Positions 10,985-22,234 of a stretch of DNA of 64,000 nucleotides are shown in pieces. Under the pieces are notes generated by a model. The model did not search any database, was not told where the DNA came from, and saw only the letters and a list, made by a program, of their open reading frames with translations. A program made the translations under genes and the position numbers. This stretch comes from Quercus robur. Taxonomy: Eukaryota > Streptophyta > Magnoliopsida > Fagales > Fagaceae. The stretch covers positions 9,654,974-9,718,973 of the forward strand of contig NC_065536.1 in the NCBI RefSeq assembly GCF_932294415.1, given 5' to 3'. Numbering within the stretch: the stretch's first letter is position 1; each line of letters opens with the position of its first letter.

Positions 10985-11925
10985 AAGTTACTTGGAAGTT
11001 TCATTCAATTCAAAATCTCAGATGTAGTATCCATTTGGATACACGGCCATGTCCCTGCGTTTCACATTTTTTTATTTTTTTATTTTTTTTAGAAGAGTGT
11101 TAACTGAGTTCTAATGGGTCCCGTACATTATTCACGGGACCCACAAATCTCTTTTTCTAACAAAACTTTCATTAAAATTAGTCCTATGGGACTATTCACA
11201 TATTTAAAAATTATTTTGCTAGTGTTTTTAGTTTTCAATTTTCAACGGTATCCAAACAAACCCGTATTGTTGAGTTTGGCCTAACTTATAACTCTTCCGT
11301 TTGGGACTAGGTGAAACTTATAATAAAATAAATAAGATTATTTGATAGAATTTGAATCAAGTTTGGAGATTTGACTCATTTTTTTATTTGATGCTTAATT
11401 CCTTGGTATAAAGGATAGTCTATTAGTTGTCAAATAAGTAAGTCATTAATTAGTTTTTTTGTTTAGATATTAAAATCTTATAATTCCAAAACCCTTTTTC
11501 CTTATGGATTCAAGGAACCCTTGTGAATTCGAAGTTATTTTCAGAAGTAAACGTATTTTGTTTATTGTTTTCTAGAAGTAAACGTGTTCTACTTCTTGAT
11601 GCTTCCGTATCCCGCATCATATAAATAGAAAGGATTTGTGGTTTTAGTCAAAGAGTCCTCCCTTAGGGAGAGACTTTAAAGAGATAATTAGAGAGATTTG
11701 TTATTAGTGAGTATAGAAACACTTTGTAATCTATTTGTGATATATAATGAATTTATCATCGGCTACTTATGCTTATAGGTTATTATTAGACCTCGTAAGC
11801 CTCGGTTTTCTTCTCTTCTCTGTGTGATTGTGACTATTGTTCTTTTTATTTTTTTTTTAATTTGGTGTGGTCCTTTTTTTTTTAGTTTTTAGTTTTTTTT
11901 TTTATTTCCTCTGCTTGTTTGTTAG
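10985..11925. mobile_element. Insertion in SRC2-unit flank: MITE-like piece plus Copia LTR-like piece
   Basis: Compared with the 3' flank of copy 1 (2990-3160), copy 2 is interrupted here and resumes at 11,926 (gttagaactttctcacaccc). The insert has two parts. About 11,025-11,265 has inverted ends (atttggatac and gtatccaaac) typical of a plant MITE. About 11,268-11,870 begins TGTTGAGTTTGGCC and contains catataaatag (TATA-like) followed by agagactttaaagagat, a layout typical of a Copia LTR. Target duplications are not clear. The duplicate copy supports it being an insertion. Confidence 0.55.
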
Positions 11926-12480
11926 AACTTTCTCACACCCATAATAGTTGTTATAATCAATCTTGTTCGGGGTGCCTTTGGAGGTTTGTTCACTCAACAA
12001 ACTTATTTCAAAACCAAAGTTTGCTACTTAGGCATTTGGATTTGTTCTCTTTGGAGATTTATTGCTAAGTGGTTCATGAATATAATCATTATAAAGAAAG
12101 ATAAGTAAGCCCTCTATAAAAATTTTGGTAATTAGGACTTGTATAGTCTTTAATGTAAAATATTGAGATTAAAAAAAATTAATGGAACGAACAACTTCGA
12201 CATGTGCTAAAGTTATAGATTTCTTAATCCAATAAAAGTTGGACTAAATGACAAACCTAAAGAGAAGTCAGATAAATATTGGAAGAAGATGTAGGAGTTA
12301 ATATTTTGTTGATGAAGGAGATATTCTTCAAAAAAATTATGATTGCCAACTTGCTTATAAAGGTAATCACCTGAGATCAAGTTCCATCACTACTTGGAGT
12401 TGATCGATATGGATTGTACTTCTGATAAATATTATGCTTATTGGCACATTTGAAGATAACTAGCTTGGATATGATGCACT
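11926..12480. other. Resumed SRC2-unit flank, then intergenic DNA
   Basis: 11,926-12,035 matches 3038-3160 (both contain caaacttat(t/a)tcaaaaccaaagtttgctac). 12,036-12,480 is AT-rich with no recognisable feature. Confidence 0.6.
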
Positions 12481-13000
12481 TTGTTCTTTTGGTTGGACTC
12501 TATTTTAGCTTTGGCTATTGGCACATTTGAAGGTACCTTGGGGGATATGCATTTGTTCTTCAATGTTTTTGCTCACAGTTTGTGTAACCCATTTCCTTTT
12601 GGCACATGAGGGAGGTTTTAAATATGGAAGTTCCTAAACCTCAACACCAGGCTTCACCTCAAAAATTATGTGGGGTGATGGTTTTCATTATTTTAGATTT
12701 TTTTTTTTTTAAGGTGGAACCATCGAGCTCCAGCTACATTCTCTGGACATTAATACTGTTCATACCATCACCTTGATTGAGAGGTTTATGTCGTTATTAA
12801 CAAAAAAAGACAGATTTGTGTCGTTTTATTTTATATTCCGTGTGGAAAAGTAACCTTGTTTTAATTGTAGCATCTATATTTGCATAGCTGAAGGATAAGA
12901 AACCTTCGTGGAAGATTAGTTCGTAATTTGCTATCAAAAAGGCCACAAAACCTTTAAAGTCCAGATTGATGTTCATACGGATAAGAATATTGATTAAGAT
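12480..13000. repeat. Duplicated segment (partner at 9,115-9,660)
   Basis: This is the partner copy of the segment at 9.1-9.7 kb. It differs by indels, including an A-rich insertion near 12,800 and a T tract at about 12,696-12,711. No intact frame is seen. Confidence 0.7.
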
Positions 13001-13300
13001 AGCTAAATAAGTGGAAACTTTTTTTGACTTTTTTAGTGAAGAGGACCTAAAGAAACCACAGCCACATCTGGGAAATATATAACCAGACCTGAGCTTAAAA
13101 CATTTTTGTTGTTATCCACTTGTGTCTTTATCACTACCTTCGAACGTGCGTGCAGCATGCATGCATATAGGGACAAAAACCACAAACTCGCTGTAGACTT
13201 TGTTATTATGCAGTTAATTAAGGTTTCAGATACCATTTGTGGTTTATGATTTTCAACAATGCCTTAATGAGAAAAATAATGAATTTTGTTCTTTTGACCA

Positions 13301-13337
<37 letters not shown>

Positions 13338-13764
13338 GTTGGAATTTTTCCATCAATTTTAAGGTTGATTATGTGTTTGGCCTATAGTATAGTCATATAA
13401 CTGTTTGGCATTATAAAAAATATTATAATTAATTTTCAATACCACCAAACACAAAAAATGATTTTGAGTTAATTTCAAATGAAGCTAATAAACAATAAAA
13501 AATTAATTTTTTTCATCCATGTAAAACAATAATTTCACCACGTTTTACGACTGAGTAATTCCCCACACTTTGACATTCACCGTTTCCAAAAACTATATTT
13601 TAATGATGTGGCAACAATATTTTACTCGCTATTAGATATAGTTATCAATAGTTTGGAAAAGTCTTATTTTAGTCAAACTAGCTTAACTAATAAAAATTTC
13701 TGTCACCAAATTAAAGATTTGGGGTTTAATGGAACATTCTTGTTTTTATTGAACTTGTGCTCAG

Positions 13765-13765
<1 letters not shown>
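13001..13765. other. Intergenic, AT-rich
   Basis: Short frames only. T tract at about 13,318-13,336. No gene or repeat family is recognised. Confidence 0.5.

Positions 13766-13812
<47 letters not shown>
13766..13812. repeat. (AT)n microsatellite
   Basis: About 22 near-perfect TA repeats. It lies just before the start of the duplicated segment at 13,815. Confidence 0.9.
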
Positions 13813-13814
<2 letters not shown>

Positions 13815-13815
<1 letters not shown>

Positions 13816-16250
13816 GTAGTGTAAGGTTTTAACTAGCAAGAGTCGTCTTGAAAGTGGAAAGTATGTAAATAAAATGTTATTTTTCTAATAATTAATTGTG
13901 TTCCAATTACTAGAATGTTTTGGTTGAATTTTACATGTGGTATCAAAACTAGTTATGTTAGGGCTAGAGCCAAAAAATAATAATAATTCTTGAAAAATAG
14001 TAAGAATTTACAATATAATAACAATTGTGAACCCTTATCTCGATCTCCAAAAATCTTATCTCGACCAGTAACCCAACCATGGAACTTTTGTTCCTCTTTG
14101 GTCAAGCTTTTGTGCCTCGATGACTGCCGTTGAAAACTGTTAAATTAGTATGTGAAATTGTTTAAATTAAAACCATGATTGAATATACTACTTTGTCGTT
14201 TATTCATGAGCATAAAAAGAAAATTGATTTTAGGCGTAAATGCACTTTTAGTCCCTATATTTTGGCTTTTTTTCATTTTAGTCCCTACATTTTAATTTTA
14301 CCACTTTTAGTCCCTAAATTAATTAATACATTCTATTTTGGTCCTTTCTGTTAGCCCACCAACGGAAATTGCTTAGATGGCAAACTGATGCTGACGTGAC
14401 CAATTAAAAAATAATAAAAAATTTAATTAGCATTAAAAAAATGTCATGTCAGCTTCTAAATAAATAAATAAGTGATTAATCAATTTTAATGAAATTAAAA
14501 AAGAAAAAAGAAAATTAAAAATAATAAAATACATCAATTCAGATTTAATTCATTTTGAACAAGAACACAATCACAAATTTAAACATCAACACAAGAACAT
14601 AAAGCACAAACCCAGAACCAAACACAAAAAACACAAACTCAAATTTAAACATTAACACAAGATCATAAACACAAAGAACATAATAACAAACATAAACCAA
14701 TTAAAAAGAGTAATTTAAATTTTTTCTTTTTTTTTCTTTTCATTATTTTTGGAAGAATAGAGTAACATGTTCTTCATGTTCTTCGGGAAAGAACATGAAG
14801 GTTGCCCAGAAAATTAAAATAATCAATATTTTCTTTTCTTTTATTACATTTTCTCAGCAAATAAACATGAAAAAATTCATTCAAAATCCCTTTCCTCCAC
14901 CGAATCCTCCAACAAATCAAACCCATAAACCCAGAAAAATAATAAAATCTACATGAAAAAAACAAACCCAGAAATTTCAAAACCAGCAAATTTTGATTTT
15001 TTTTTCTTTATGCAATGTTTGGCACGAGAGAAAAAGCAAAAGAAACCGCCAGTGAAAAAAGCAACATTCATATTTCAAAAAACTCGTTTTCTTCCGAGCC
15101 TTCAAATCGAAGTGAATTGGAAAAAGACAAATCACGATTCAAAGAGAGAGATATAGAGAGATCTAGATGGTAGAGGAGGAGGAGGAGAGGGAAGGGAAAT
15201 GACCTCGATGTCCTTGACGAGAAAGCTTCGTTCATTGGCAGAGAGTTCGTCCTAGAGGGCAAAAGTGTCTTCTTGGCCATAATCTTTGAGCCTCTCTAGC
15301 AAAGCTTTTGGTGGCTGTTGCGTCTAGGAACCGTTGTTGTTGTTGTTGTTGCTCTCACCGTCACTCTGTGTTTCTCTCATTCTCTCTCTCTTTCTCAGAG
15401 AAAATTTGCTGGTTTTGAAATTTCTGGGTTTTTTTTTTTTCATGTGGATTTTATTATTTTTCTAGGTTTATGGGTTTGCATTTGTTGGAGGATTCGGTGG
15501 AGGAAAGGGAATTTGAATGAATTTTTGCATGTTTATTTGCTAAGAAAATGTAATAAAAGAAAAGAAAATATTGATTATTTTAATTTTCTGGGCAACCTTC
15601 ATGTTCTTTCCCGAAGAACATGAAGAACATGTTACTCTGTTCTTCCGAAAATAATGAAAAGAAAAAAAAAAGAAAAAATTTTAATTACTCTTTTTAATTG
15701 GTTTATGTTTGTTATTGTGTTCTTTGTGTTTGTGATCTTGTGTTAATGTTTAAATTTGAGTTTGTGTTTTTTGTGTTTGGTTCTTGGTTTGTGCTTTATG
15801 TTCTTATATTGATGTTTAAATTTGTGATAGTGTTCTTGTTCAAAATGAATTAGATCTGAATTGATGTATTTTATTGTTTTTAATTTTGTTTTTTCTTTTT
15901 TAATTTCGTTAAAATTGATTAATAATTTTTTTTTTTTAGAAGCTAACATGGCATTTTTTTAAATGCTAATTAAAATTTTTTATTATTTTTTAATTGGCCA
16001 CGTCAGCATCAGTTTGCCACCTAAGCAATTTCCGTTTGTGGGCTAACGGAAAGGACTAAAATGGAATGCATTAATTGATTTAGGGACTAAAAGTGGTAAA
16101 ATTAAAATGTAGGGACTAAAATGGAAAAAAACTAAAATGTATGGAATAAAAATGCATTTACACCTTGATTTTATATGCAAAACTTGAGTCAACTTGTAAG
16201 AATTAAAGAAGAGTAGCTATCTTACCTATGATTTATGCACAAGGTTGAGG
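13815..16250. repeat. Duplicated segment A carrying a Mutator insertion
   Basis: The outer parts (13,815-14,232 and 16,165-16,230) match 17,850-18,260 and 18,535-18,690. Shared blocks include 'gagtc(g/a)tcttgaa', 'atgttagg(g/a)ctagagcc', 'aaccatggaacttttgtt', 'gttgaaaactgtta' and 'acttgtaagaattaaaga'. The partner lacks the Mutator element at this site. Confidence 0.75.
14233..16164. mobile_element. Mutator-type foldback element, 1.9 kb
   Basis: The termini are GGCGTAAATGCACTTTTAGT and its imperfect inverse (aatgcatttacacc). Flanks are a perfect 9-bp direct duplication TTGATTTTA (14,224-14,232 and 16,165-16,173), the hallmark of Mutator-like transposition. Nearly the whole element is an inverted repeat: the left arm (14,233 to about 14,995) pairs with the right arm (about 15,405-16,164), leaving a loop of about 410 bp. 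No transposase frame is present, so it is non-autonomous. The loop holds GC-richer DNA, including a GA/GGA tract at 15,144-15,197, and may be captured host sequence of unknown origin. Short frames in the arms mirror each other and are not genes. Confidence 0.92.
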
Positions 16251-16786
16251 TCTAGGAAGACTTGAGTCACCTAGAAGGTTTTTGTTTTTTGTTTTTTCTT
16301 TTTCTTTTTCTTTTTTTTTCAAACGGTTGAACAAGTCTTAAAACATATGGAGGTGGGAATTAAGAACCAATTTTTGTCAATTAAGAAATGTTGTGAGAGT
16401 TGGACCCCATTTAACCTTTTTGATAAATTTGAAAAAATCTATTTATTTACCACCGCAATACAAAGTTTTTGTGTGGTGGGAGTAAAAACTGGGGTTCAAA
16501 ACTTTAGAAGAGAGTTTCACACCCATATTAAGGGAAACTTTTTTTACGTGGGACCAACATTCAACTCTTTTAAAAAATAAATAAATGAAATTCTTGTCAC
16601 AAGTGAGAGTAAAGATATATCAACATTAATTTTCCAAATAAATTTCTTTTATGTATATTTAAACAAAGTTGATCATTTTTTATTCATTATATTGATGAGT
16701 TATGACTAAACCTAATATTAGGAAATTAATAAGTTATATATTTTTCTTACACACATGCACGCGTATATATGAGAGCTTATTAATAT
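16251..16786. other. Intergenic
   Basis: A T-rich tract lies at 16,277-16,320. A 77-codon frame at 16,347-16,580 has no recognisable similarity. No gene is called. Confidence 0.5.
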
Positions 16787-17064
16787 TAGGGGTGGCAAAG
16801 TAAGCCCAAACCTATTTACCCACCCACTCTAATTGAACCCAAACCCACCCAATTATTAGTTGGGTTAAATGGGCATCAACCCAATTAGATCCATTGATTA
16901 TTGGGTTTTAACTAAAAACTCATTGAGACCCATTTAACCCAAAAACAATATACCCAAATTCAACCCAGTCCTTCCCATAAAATAAATAAATAAAAACCCA
17001 GCCCTCAAACGTTTCAGTGTTTCACAAGAGTTTTCATTTTCGTTCATTTTCTCGGCCTCCAAAC

Positions 17065-17153
<89 letters not shown>

Positions 17154-17745
17154 AGAATAATGAGGCACAACAAACACAACACAGAGACCACCGAGTCTCG
17201 CTTCTTAGGAACCATATCTGCCTCCTCCATTCGAAACCTCCTTCCCAGATCTCTCTCCAAACACTCCAAATCCAACATAGAGAACACTTCACCCTTCGAT
17301 CCCAACATCCCGACCGTCCATTCCCTTTCTGCCATCGCCAAACCTCCATCGTCCAAACCACAGTTACAGTCTCTCAATTCTCATTTCCTTTTTATCACTA
17401 AACATATCTCACTAATTAATAAATAATAATCAAATAATCAAACCTGAAAGACTGAGCAATTTTGAAATTGTAGGATGAGATTATCATATCGGACGGTCTG
17501 TGTGAAGTATCGGCGCCACTAGATCCTCCAGCTTCAAAGCTTCAAAATGGTCATTTTCACTTTAATGGCATTTTGGTAATTTTGATAATTGGGTGAGTTG
17601 GGGTTTACCCATAATAATTGGGTTGGGTTGGATTTGGGTTAGAAGCAATTAGTTAAATGGGTTTTAATGGGAAAATGGGTTTAATATACCCAACCCAATT
17701 ATGCCCACCCCAAACTCACCCAAACCCACCCATTTGACACCCCTA
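16787..17745. mobile_element. hAT-type element with a captured gene fragment
   Basis: The ends are TAGGGGTGGCAAA and, inverted, TAGGGGTGTCAAA. Flanking 8-mers are identical: ATTAATAT at 16,779-16,786 and 17,746-17,753. An 8-bp duplication with TAGGGGTG ends is typical of hAT elements. Subterminal regions are rich in 'acccaaccca' motifs on both sides, in opposite orientation. No transposase is present. Between the subterminal regions lies about 550 bp of different, GC-richer sequence (17,000-17,550) that looks like the 5' part of a host gene (see next entry). Confidence 0.9.
17020..17550 (+). pseudogene. Captured 5' gene fragment inside a hAT element
   Basis: A (CT)n leader (17,068-17,149) precedes an ATG at 17,160 and a frame reading RFLGTISASSIRNLLPRSLS, with Ser/Pro-rich continuation (ENTSPFDPNIPTVHSL). 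After an AT-rich stretch that could be an intron, a second possible exon after 'ttgtag' near 17,474 reads DEIIISDGLCEVSAPLDPP. The layout (pyrimidine-repeat leader, ATG, coding-like GC content, possible intron) resembles the start of a plant gene carried by a transposon. The FLGxISASSxRNLLPRS pattern recalls N-termini of some plant kinesins, but that is from memory and unverified. It cannot encode a full protein. Confidence 0.5.
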
Positions 17746-17849
17746 ATTAATATGTTGTGGTCATATTAATTATTGGGCATTGGTAAAATATTTTTTTTAT
17801 TGGATTGATGATCAATTAATATAAACTCCTAATGTTGGATAAAACCATA

Positions 17850-18730
17850 GGTAGACTCACCCAGAGTCATCTTGAAGCGAAGCCAAGAGAGGAACTAGAC
17901 TCTGTTGCATGCTAAATGTGAGTGTGCGCATATATAGATATTCTCAAGGTGTCAAAGGTACATAAATAAAAAAGTTATTTTTCTTATAATAAATTGTGCT
18001 CTAGTCACAAAAATGTTTTTGTTGAACCTTAAACATGTTGTATTAGAACAGATTATGTTAGGACTAGAGCCGCAAAAATCAATATTCTTGAAAGATGGGA
18101 ATTTAGACTTTAGAGTACATAAAAATTTTGAACCTTTAAAAAAAAAAAAAAAAAAATTGTACCTCCAGTCATCATCCGGCAATCAAACCATGGAACTTTT
18201 GTTTCTCATTGATGAAGATTTTGTTCCTCTTTTGATAGCAAAAAGTTTTAACCTTTGATAAATCCTTTAAAAATTCTCCATATATGGTTGATATTAAAAA
18301 CTTATGAAGCATGTACACAGATACAACACAGCACGAGACACAACAAAGTGATATGTAATTCTTGAAAAATTAGGGGCTCGTTTACTACCGTTGTTTAAAC
18401 AACAGTTTTCAATATTTAAACAAAATTATACATATTTTTACACACTTTTTCACCTACACATATTTCCAAAAAATACAAATAACATGTCCTTGATAAGTCT
18501 GACACAAACACGTGTTGAACACAAACGTATTTTAAAGTGACTGATTTTTGTTGAAAACTGTTAAGACCGAAGGTAGAATTTGTTTAAACCATGACTAAAA
18601 TAGATTGCTTCGTCCCCATACCTCGTGAGCATTAAAAGAAAACTGATTTTATATGGAAGACTTGAGTCAGCTTGTAAGAATTAAAGAAAAGGCTAAAAAA
18701 AAAAAAAAAATTTAAAGAAAGGGTACCTAT
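17850..18730. repeat. Duplicated segment B (empty-site partner)
   Basis: This is homologous to the segment at 13,815-16,230. At 18,643-18,651 it has a single CTGATTTTA where the partner has TTGATTTTA, the 1.9-kb element, then TTGATTTTA again. It therefore preserves the pre-insertion state. About 18,255-18,530 is extra sequence not found in the partner. Confidence 0.75.
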
Positions 18731-19240
18731 TTTTTGTACCTGGGACCCATGTGTGAAGCATATTTACACAAAGTTAAAAAATCAAAACATGCAATAAAAA
18801 ATCAATTTGAATAAAAGGTGAACTCGCATGAAGTGCAAGTCAAGTAGTACTCAACCAATCTTGCACCAAACCCGACTTGTCGTTTCAACGGGTGCACCCA
18901 CCTTTAATGGGTCCAAAAAACTCTAATTATTTGCATATTTTTACTTCAGGATTGGGCAAGTTATCAGGTTCGAGCAAATTATTGGGTCCATGTTTAATTT
19001 TCCACATAGAGTAAAAAAAAAGGGAGGTACTTGACCTAGGAAACGTGTAGGCTTGTAATCACCACTTCTTTTGGAATAGGGTCAAATAAATGATGTTGGA
19101 TTTTTGTGTACCGCAAAGAAAATATATTTGAAAAGAATCAAAAGGAAAGCCTTCAAATTTTCCCTCTTTTCTCCCAAAGTACCTACAATCAATCTTTTAT
19201 TACAAGGACCAAAAAAAAAAAAAAAAAAAAACTCATCTTT
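18731..19240. other. Intergenic, A/T tracts
   Basis: Poly-A tracts at about 18,696-18,710 and 19,208-19,230. The latter, with the T-run at 19,239-19,246, may be the decayed tail of the reverse-strand LINE remnant that follows. No gene is seen. Confidence 0.5.
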
Positions 19241-19290
19241 TTTTTATGAACCACTGAAGCTTTTATTCAAGAAACACAAACCAGAAACTA

Positions 19291-20110
19291 CTACAAAGGA
19301 CCAAAATGAGCTTGCTCCACTAAGATAACATTCAAAACAACACTTGGAGCAGAGCATTCCACAAAACAACCAGAAAAATTATACTTAAAACACCAAGAGG
19401 CTGATACATGGGCTGCCTTGTTACCTTCTCTAGGACTCCATCTGAAACCAAGGAACTGAATCTGCGAAGCCCAATTAAGAGTATCAGCAGATATGACTGA
19501 AATTCTCCAATGCACTTCATCGGAAGGAGATAGGAGAGCTTCTATACATGTTTTGGCATCGCTTTCTATAACAAACCTCGCAAGACCATGACCAGCAGCC
19601 ACTCGACTCGCCCATTTAATGGCCTCCGCCTCTGCTTGGAGAGGGAAGTTGGTTTCTACTCGTTTTGACAAAGCAAAAACCAAATCCCCTCTCCAATTCC
19701 TGGAAACTAAGGCAATGAAGGAATGGTTTGACCCCTCTGCTACATCACAATTTATCTTAATGGATCCTTGTTTTGGCCTCACCAAATTAACATGACTCTC
19801 CTGGGATTTACTGAGGACACAGAAGAGAAAGCAAAACGAAGTTCTTGAAATTTATTGCTGACCACTTGTAGAGACTTGACCGAGCAAAATTCTTTTCCCT
19901 CGTGAATAAGTTGGTTTCTAGCAAACCAAAGCTGCTCCATAACCGGAGCCCCAAATAAAATGAGCTCTTCCTTGACAATGGAATCCTGAATATTAGCTGG
20001 TGGGGATAAGAGGAAGCTTATAAACTGGGCTGAGCTGGTGAAGTGCATCCCATCTGGTCTAAAACCTCAAGGACTTCCAGCCCAAAGTCGTATTTTAAAA
20101 CTAAGAAGTC
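19291..20110 (-). pseudogene. LINE-derived RNase H domain remnant
   Basis: On the reverse strand an upstream frame reads MEQLWFARNQLIHEGKEF (a MW..RN..H-like segment common before RNase H in plant LINE proteins). A second frame then reads KINCDVAEG, followed by an AEAEAIKWA helix, FVIESDAKTCIEAL and FRWSPREGNKAAHVSA. These are the characteristic plant LINE RNase H (RVT_3) blocks. The normal catalytic aspartate positions look partly kept (NCD, ESDA), but the two frames are out of register near 19,785-19,800, so the reading frame is broken. Sequence further upstream (to about 20,110, WAGSP-type) belongs to the same relic. The reverse transcriptase part is missing. This is a transposon fossil, not a host gene. 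Confidence 0.8.
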
Positions 20111-20197
20111 GCGGCCTCAACAATTTGAGAGCTTGCGCTTTATATAGTAGAGTCGCAAATAAATAACTATTTTAACTTTTGGTTTGCTTTAAGGTGA

Positions 20198-20700
20198 TTG
20201 CTTCAACACAATACTACTTTAATTGTCCTGGGCATCCAGCGAGCCAGCAGACTGAAGAGGAATATTCACGAAATTTTTAGATCTATGAGATACAAAGCTA
20301 AAAAGAAAAAAAATATATGTGCAAAAGAAAACAATCACACAAGACAATATTTATGTAGTTCGGTAAATTTGCCTACGTCCATGAAATTGCAGGAATTTCA
20401 TTATTCTCAGAGAAAAATACAAAATGTAACAGTACAATTTTCTCTCTCAAAAACAACCTCAAACCTTAATCTCCAAAATCAACAATTTTTCTATCTTGTA
20501 CACAATATTCAAAATGGGCTATACAACGGGCCAAAAATTGGACTAAGCCTTAGAAAATCTCTCATTAAAAATCGTAACAATATTATTTCAGGTCGGGTTA
20601 TAATCCGGATCAAACACAACTAACTTCTACAAAGCCCAACGCAGACATAGGCCACATTTTGGACCAAGTGATGCAACTAAAGACAAGGACGGAAGTCACA
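20198..20700 (-). mobile_element. Copia-type LTR remnant, reverse strand
   Basis: The reverse complement contains a phrase close to 'gtaggcaaatttaccgaa' followed by 'aatattgtcttgtgtgatt', a layout I associate with Copia LTRs. The forward 141-codon frame over it is low-complexity and has no domain, so it is not called as a gene. Exact ends and target duplication are not visible. Confidence 0.4.
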
Positions 20701-21287
20701 GAACTCCTAATACTTTTTATTATTTAAGAAAAAAATACTAACAAAAATATGATAGAAATGACAATTAAAGTAACTTCCTTATCTCAGCGTTACCATAGTA
20801 TTATTTTACTCACTAAGTTGTGAATCAAAACTGTTATCGCTATCCTATAGCCACTAAAGCTAGTTGTGAATCCAACAAACATTTATCTAGTGCCCATTTT
20901 TAATGTAGTCATTTCTGTTGTTTGCTTTTACAATGCTTGTGATTTAAAAGATAATAATAATAATAATAATAAATGGTTTTTGATTAACTCTATTATGTGT
21001 TTTTGACTTCTTTAAAAAAAAAAATTGTGTTATTATACAAGTACAACAGAAATAGGATAAGGAAATTATTTATCATATCTGCATTTTCCTCGTTCAAAAC
21101 TTCAAATAGTTTCTTGAGGTATGAAGGGATAAATAATCCTCCTTTTTTTAATTATTATTATTTTTAAAGGAGTTGGCTCTTGCATTTGTTCAACATCTAA
21201 TCATAAGCCAGAAAAATTACAAGTTCAATGCCATATATCATTCTAATTTTAACGCTTTGACCTATTGTTAATTTTGTTCTTCTATAT

Positions 21288-21320
<33 letters not shown>

Positions 21321-21660
21321 AACCAACCAACCAACCTTTGTTCTTCAGAGAACAGCGGGCCTTTTCAAGCTATGCATTATGGGCTTCAAGAGGTTGAGTG
21401 GACACGCCTACTCTCATCCATAGGCTTGTCTTTTGAATAATCTTATGAAGACTTTTTTTTTTTTTTTAAGCATAATGTAGGTTTTTCACCATAATACAAT
21501 ATAAAGATGAAAACACAACATGGCCATTAAAAAGTATTATTTGCAGATATACTTTTTATACACCCATTTAATGTCTGTATTCCATGTATGTAATCAGTAT
21601 TACATCTAGTAATTTTAATTTTAAAATCGACTAAATATGAATGAGAGACATATACAAAAG
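20701..21660. other. Intergenic with microsatellites
   Basis: (ATA)n at about 20,950-20,972, then a poly-A tract followed by (CCAA)n at about 21,288-21,336. No gene-like frame is seen. Confidence 0.6.
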
Positions 21661-22226
21661 TAGGGGTGGCAAAATTGGACATGATTCGTGAACCCGACAC
21701 GAGATGACACGAAATTAGCAGGTTATGGGTTGAGTCTTAATGGGTTCATGTCATATTCAGATTGATACGACTAACCCGTTTAATAAACAGGTTGGGTTAG
21801 TGTTCAACATATGGAACCTGTTTGACCCGTTTAATTAAATGACATTTTACCAATATACTCTTCAAACCCTAAATATATAAACTTATTAGTTGTTTGTGGT
21901 TTATTTTCTTTGACATATTGTGATTGATTATTTGTAATATTGAGATATTTTTTAATTTTGAATGATTATTTATGATACAGTTACTCATTAGTTTTGAATT
22001 TTATATTAAAAATATTTATTTTCTTTTTTTCATAATTTTTTTTCATTTTGATAAAATCTAATAAACGAGTCAACATGACTGACCTGTTTAATAAATGGGT
22101 TGTGTTAGAGTTGAGGAATTTTGACCCGTTTAATAAACATGTCAGGTTAGTGTTGACCCATATAGTCGGATACTCATAAGTTGACACGACATGAACCCAA
22201 CACACAAACACAAATTGCCACCCTTA
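21661..22226. mobile_element. hAT-type non-autonomous element, 566 bp
   Basis: The ends are TAGGGGTGGCAAAATTGG and, inverted, TAAGGGTGGCAATTTG. Flanking 8-mers are TACAAAAG (21,653-21,660) and TACAGAAG (22,227-22,234), a 7/8 match. Inverted subterminal motifs of 'gacccgtttaataaa' type occur inside. It is related in its ends to the element at 16,787 but has a different interior. No coding capacity. Confidence 0.85.
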
Positions 22227-22234
22227 TACAGAAG

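Noticed and set aside
16934..17377. Long reverse-strand frames with an (RE)n run
   Set aside because: They are read through the (CT)n microsatellite in a transposon; the repeat removes stops in several frames and no domain is present.
19104..19328. 74-codon Lys-rich frame
   Set aside because: It spans a poly-A tract next to the LINE remnant; low complexity with no homology.
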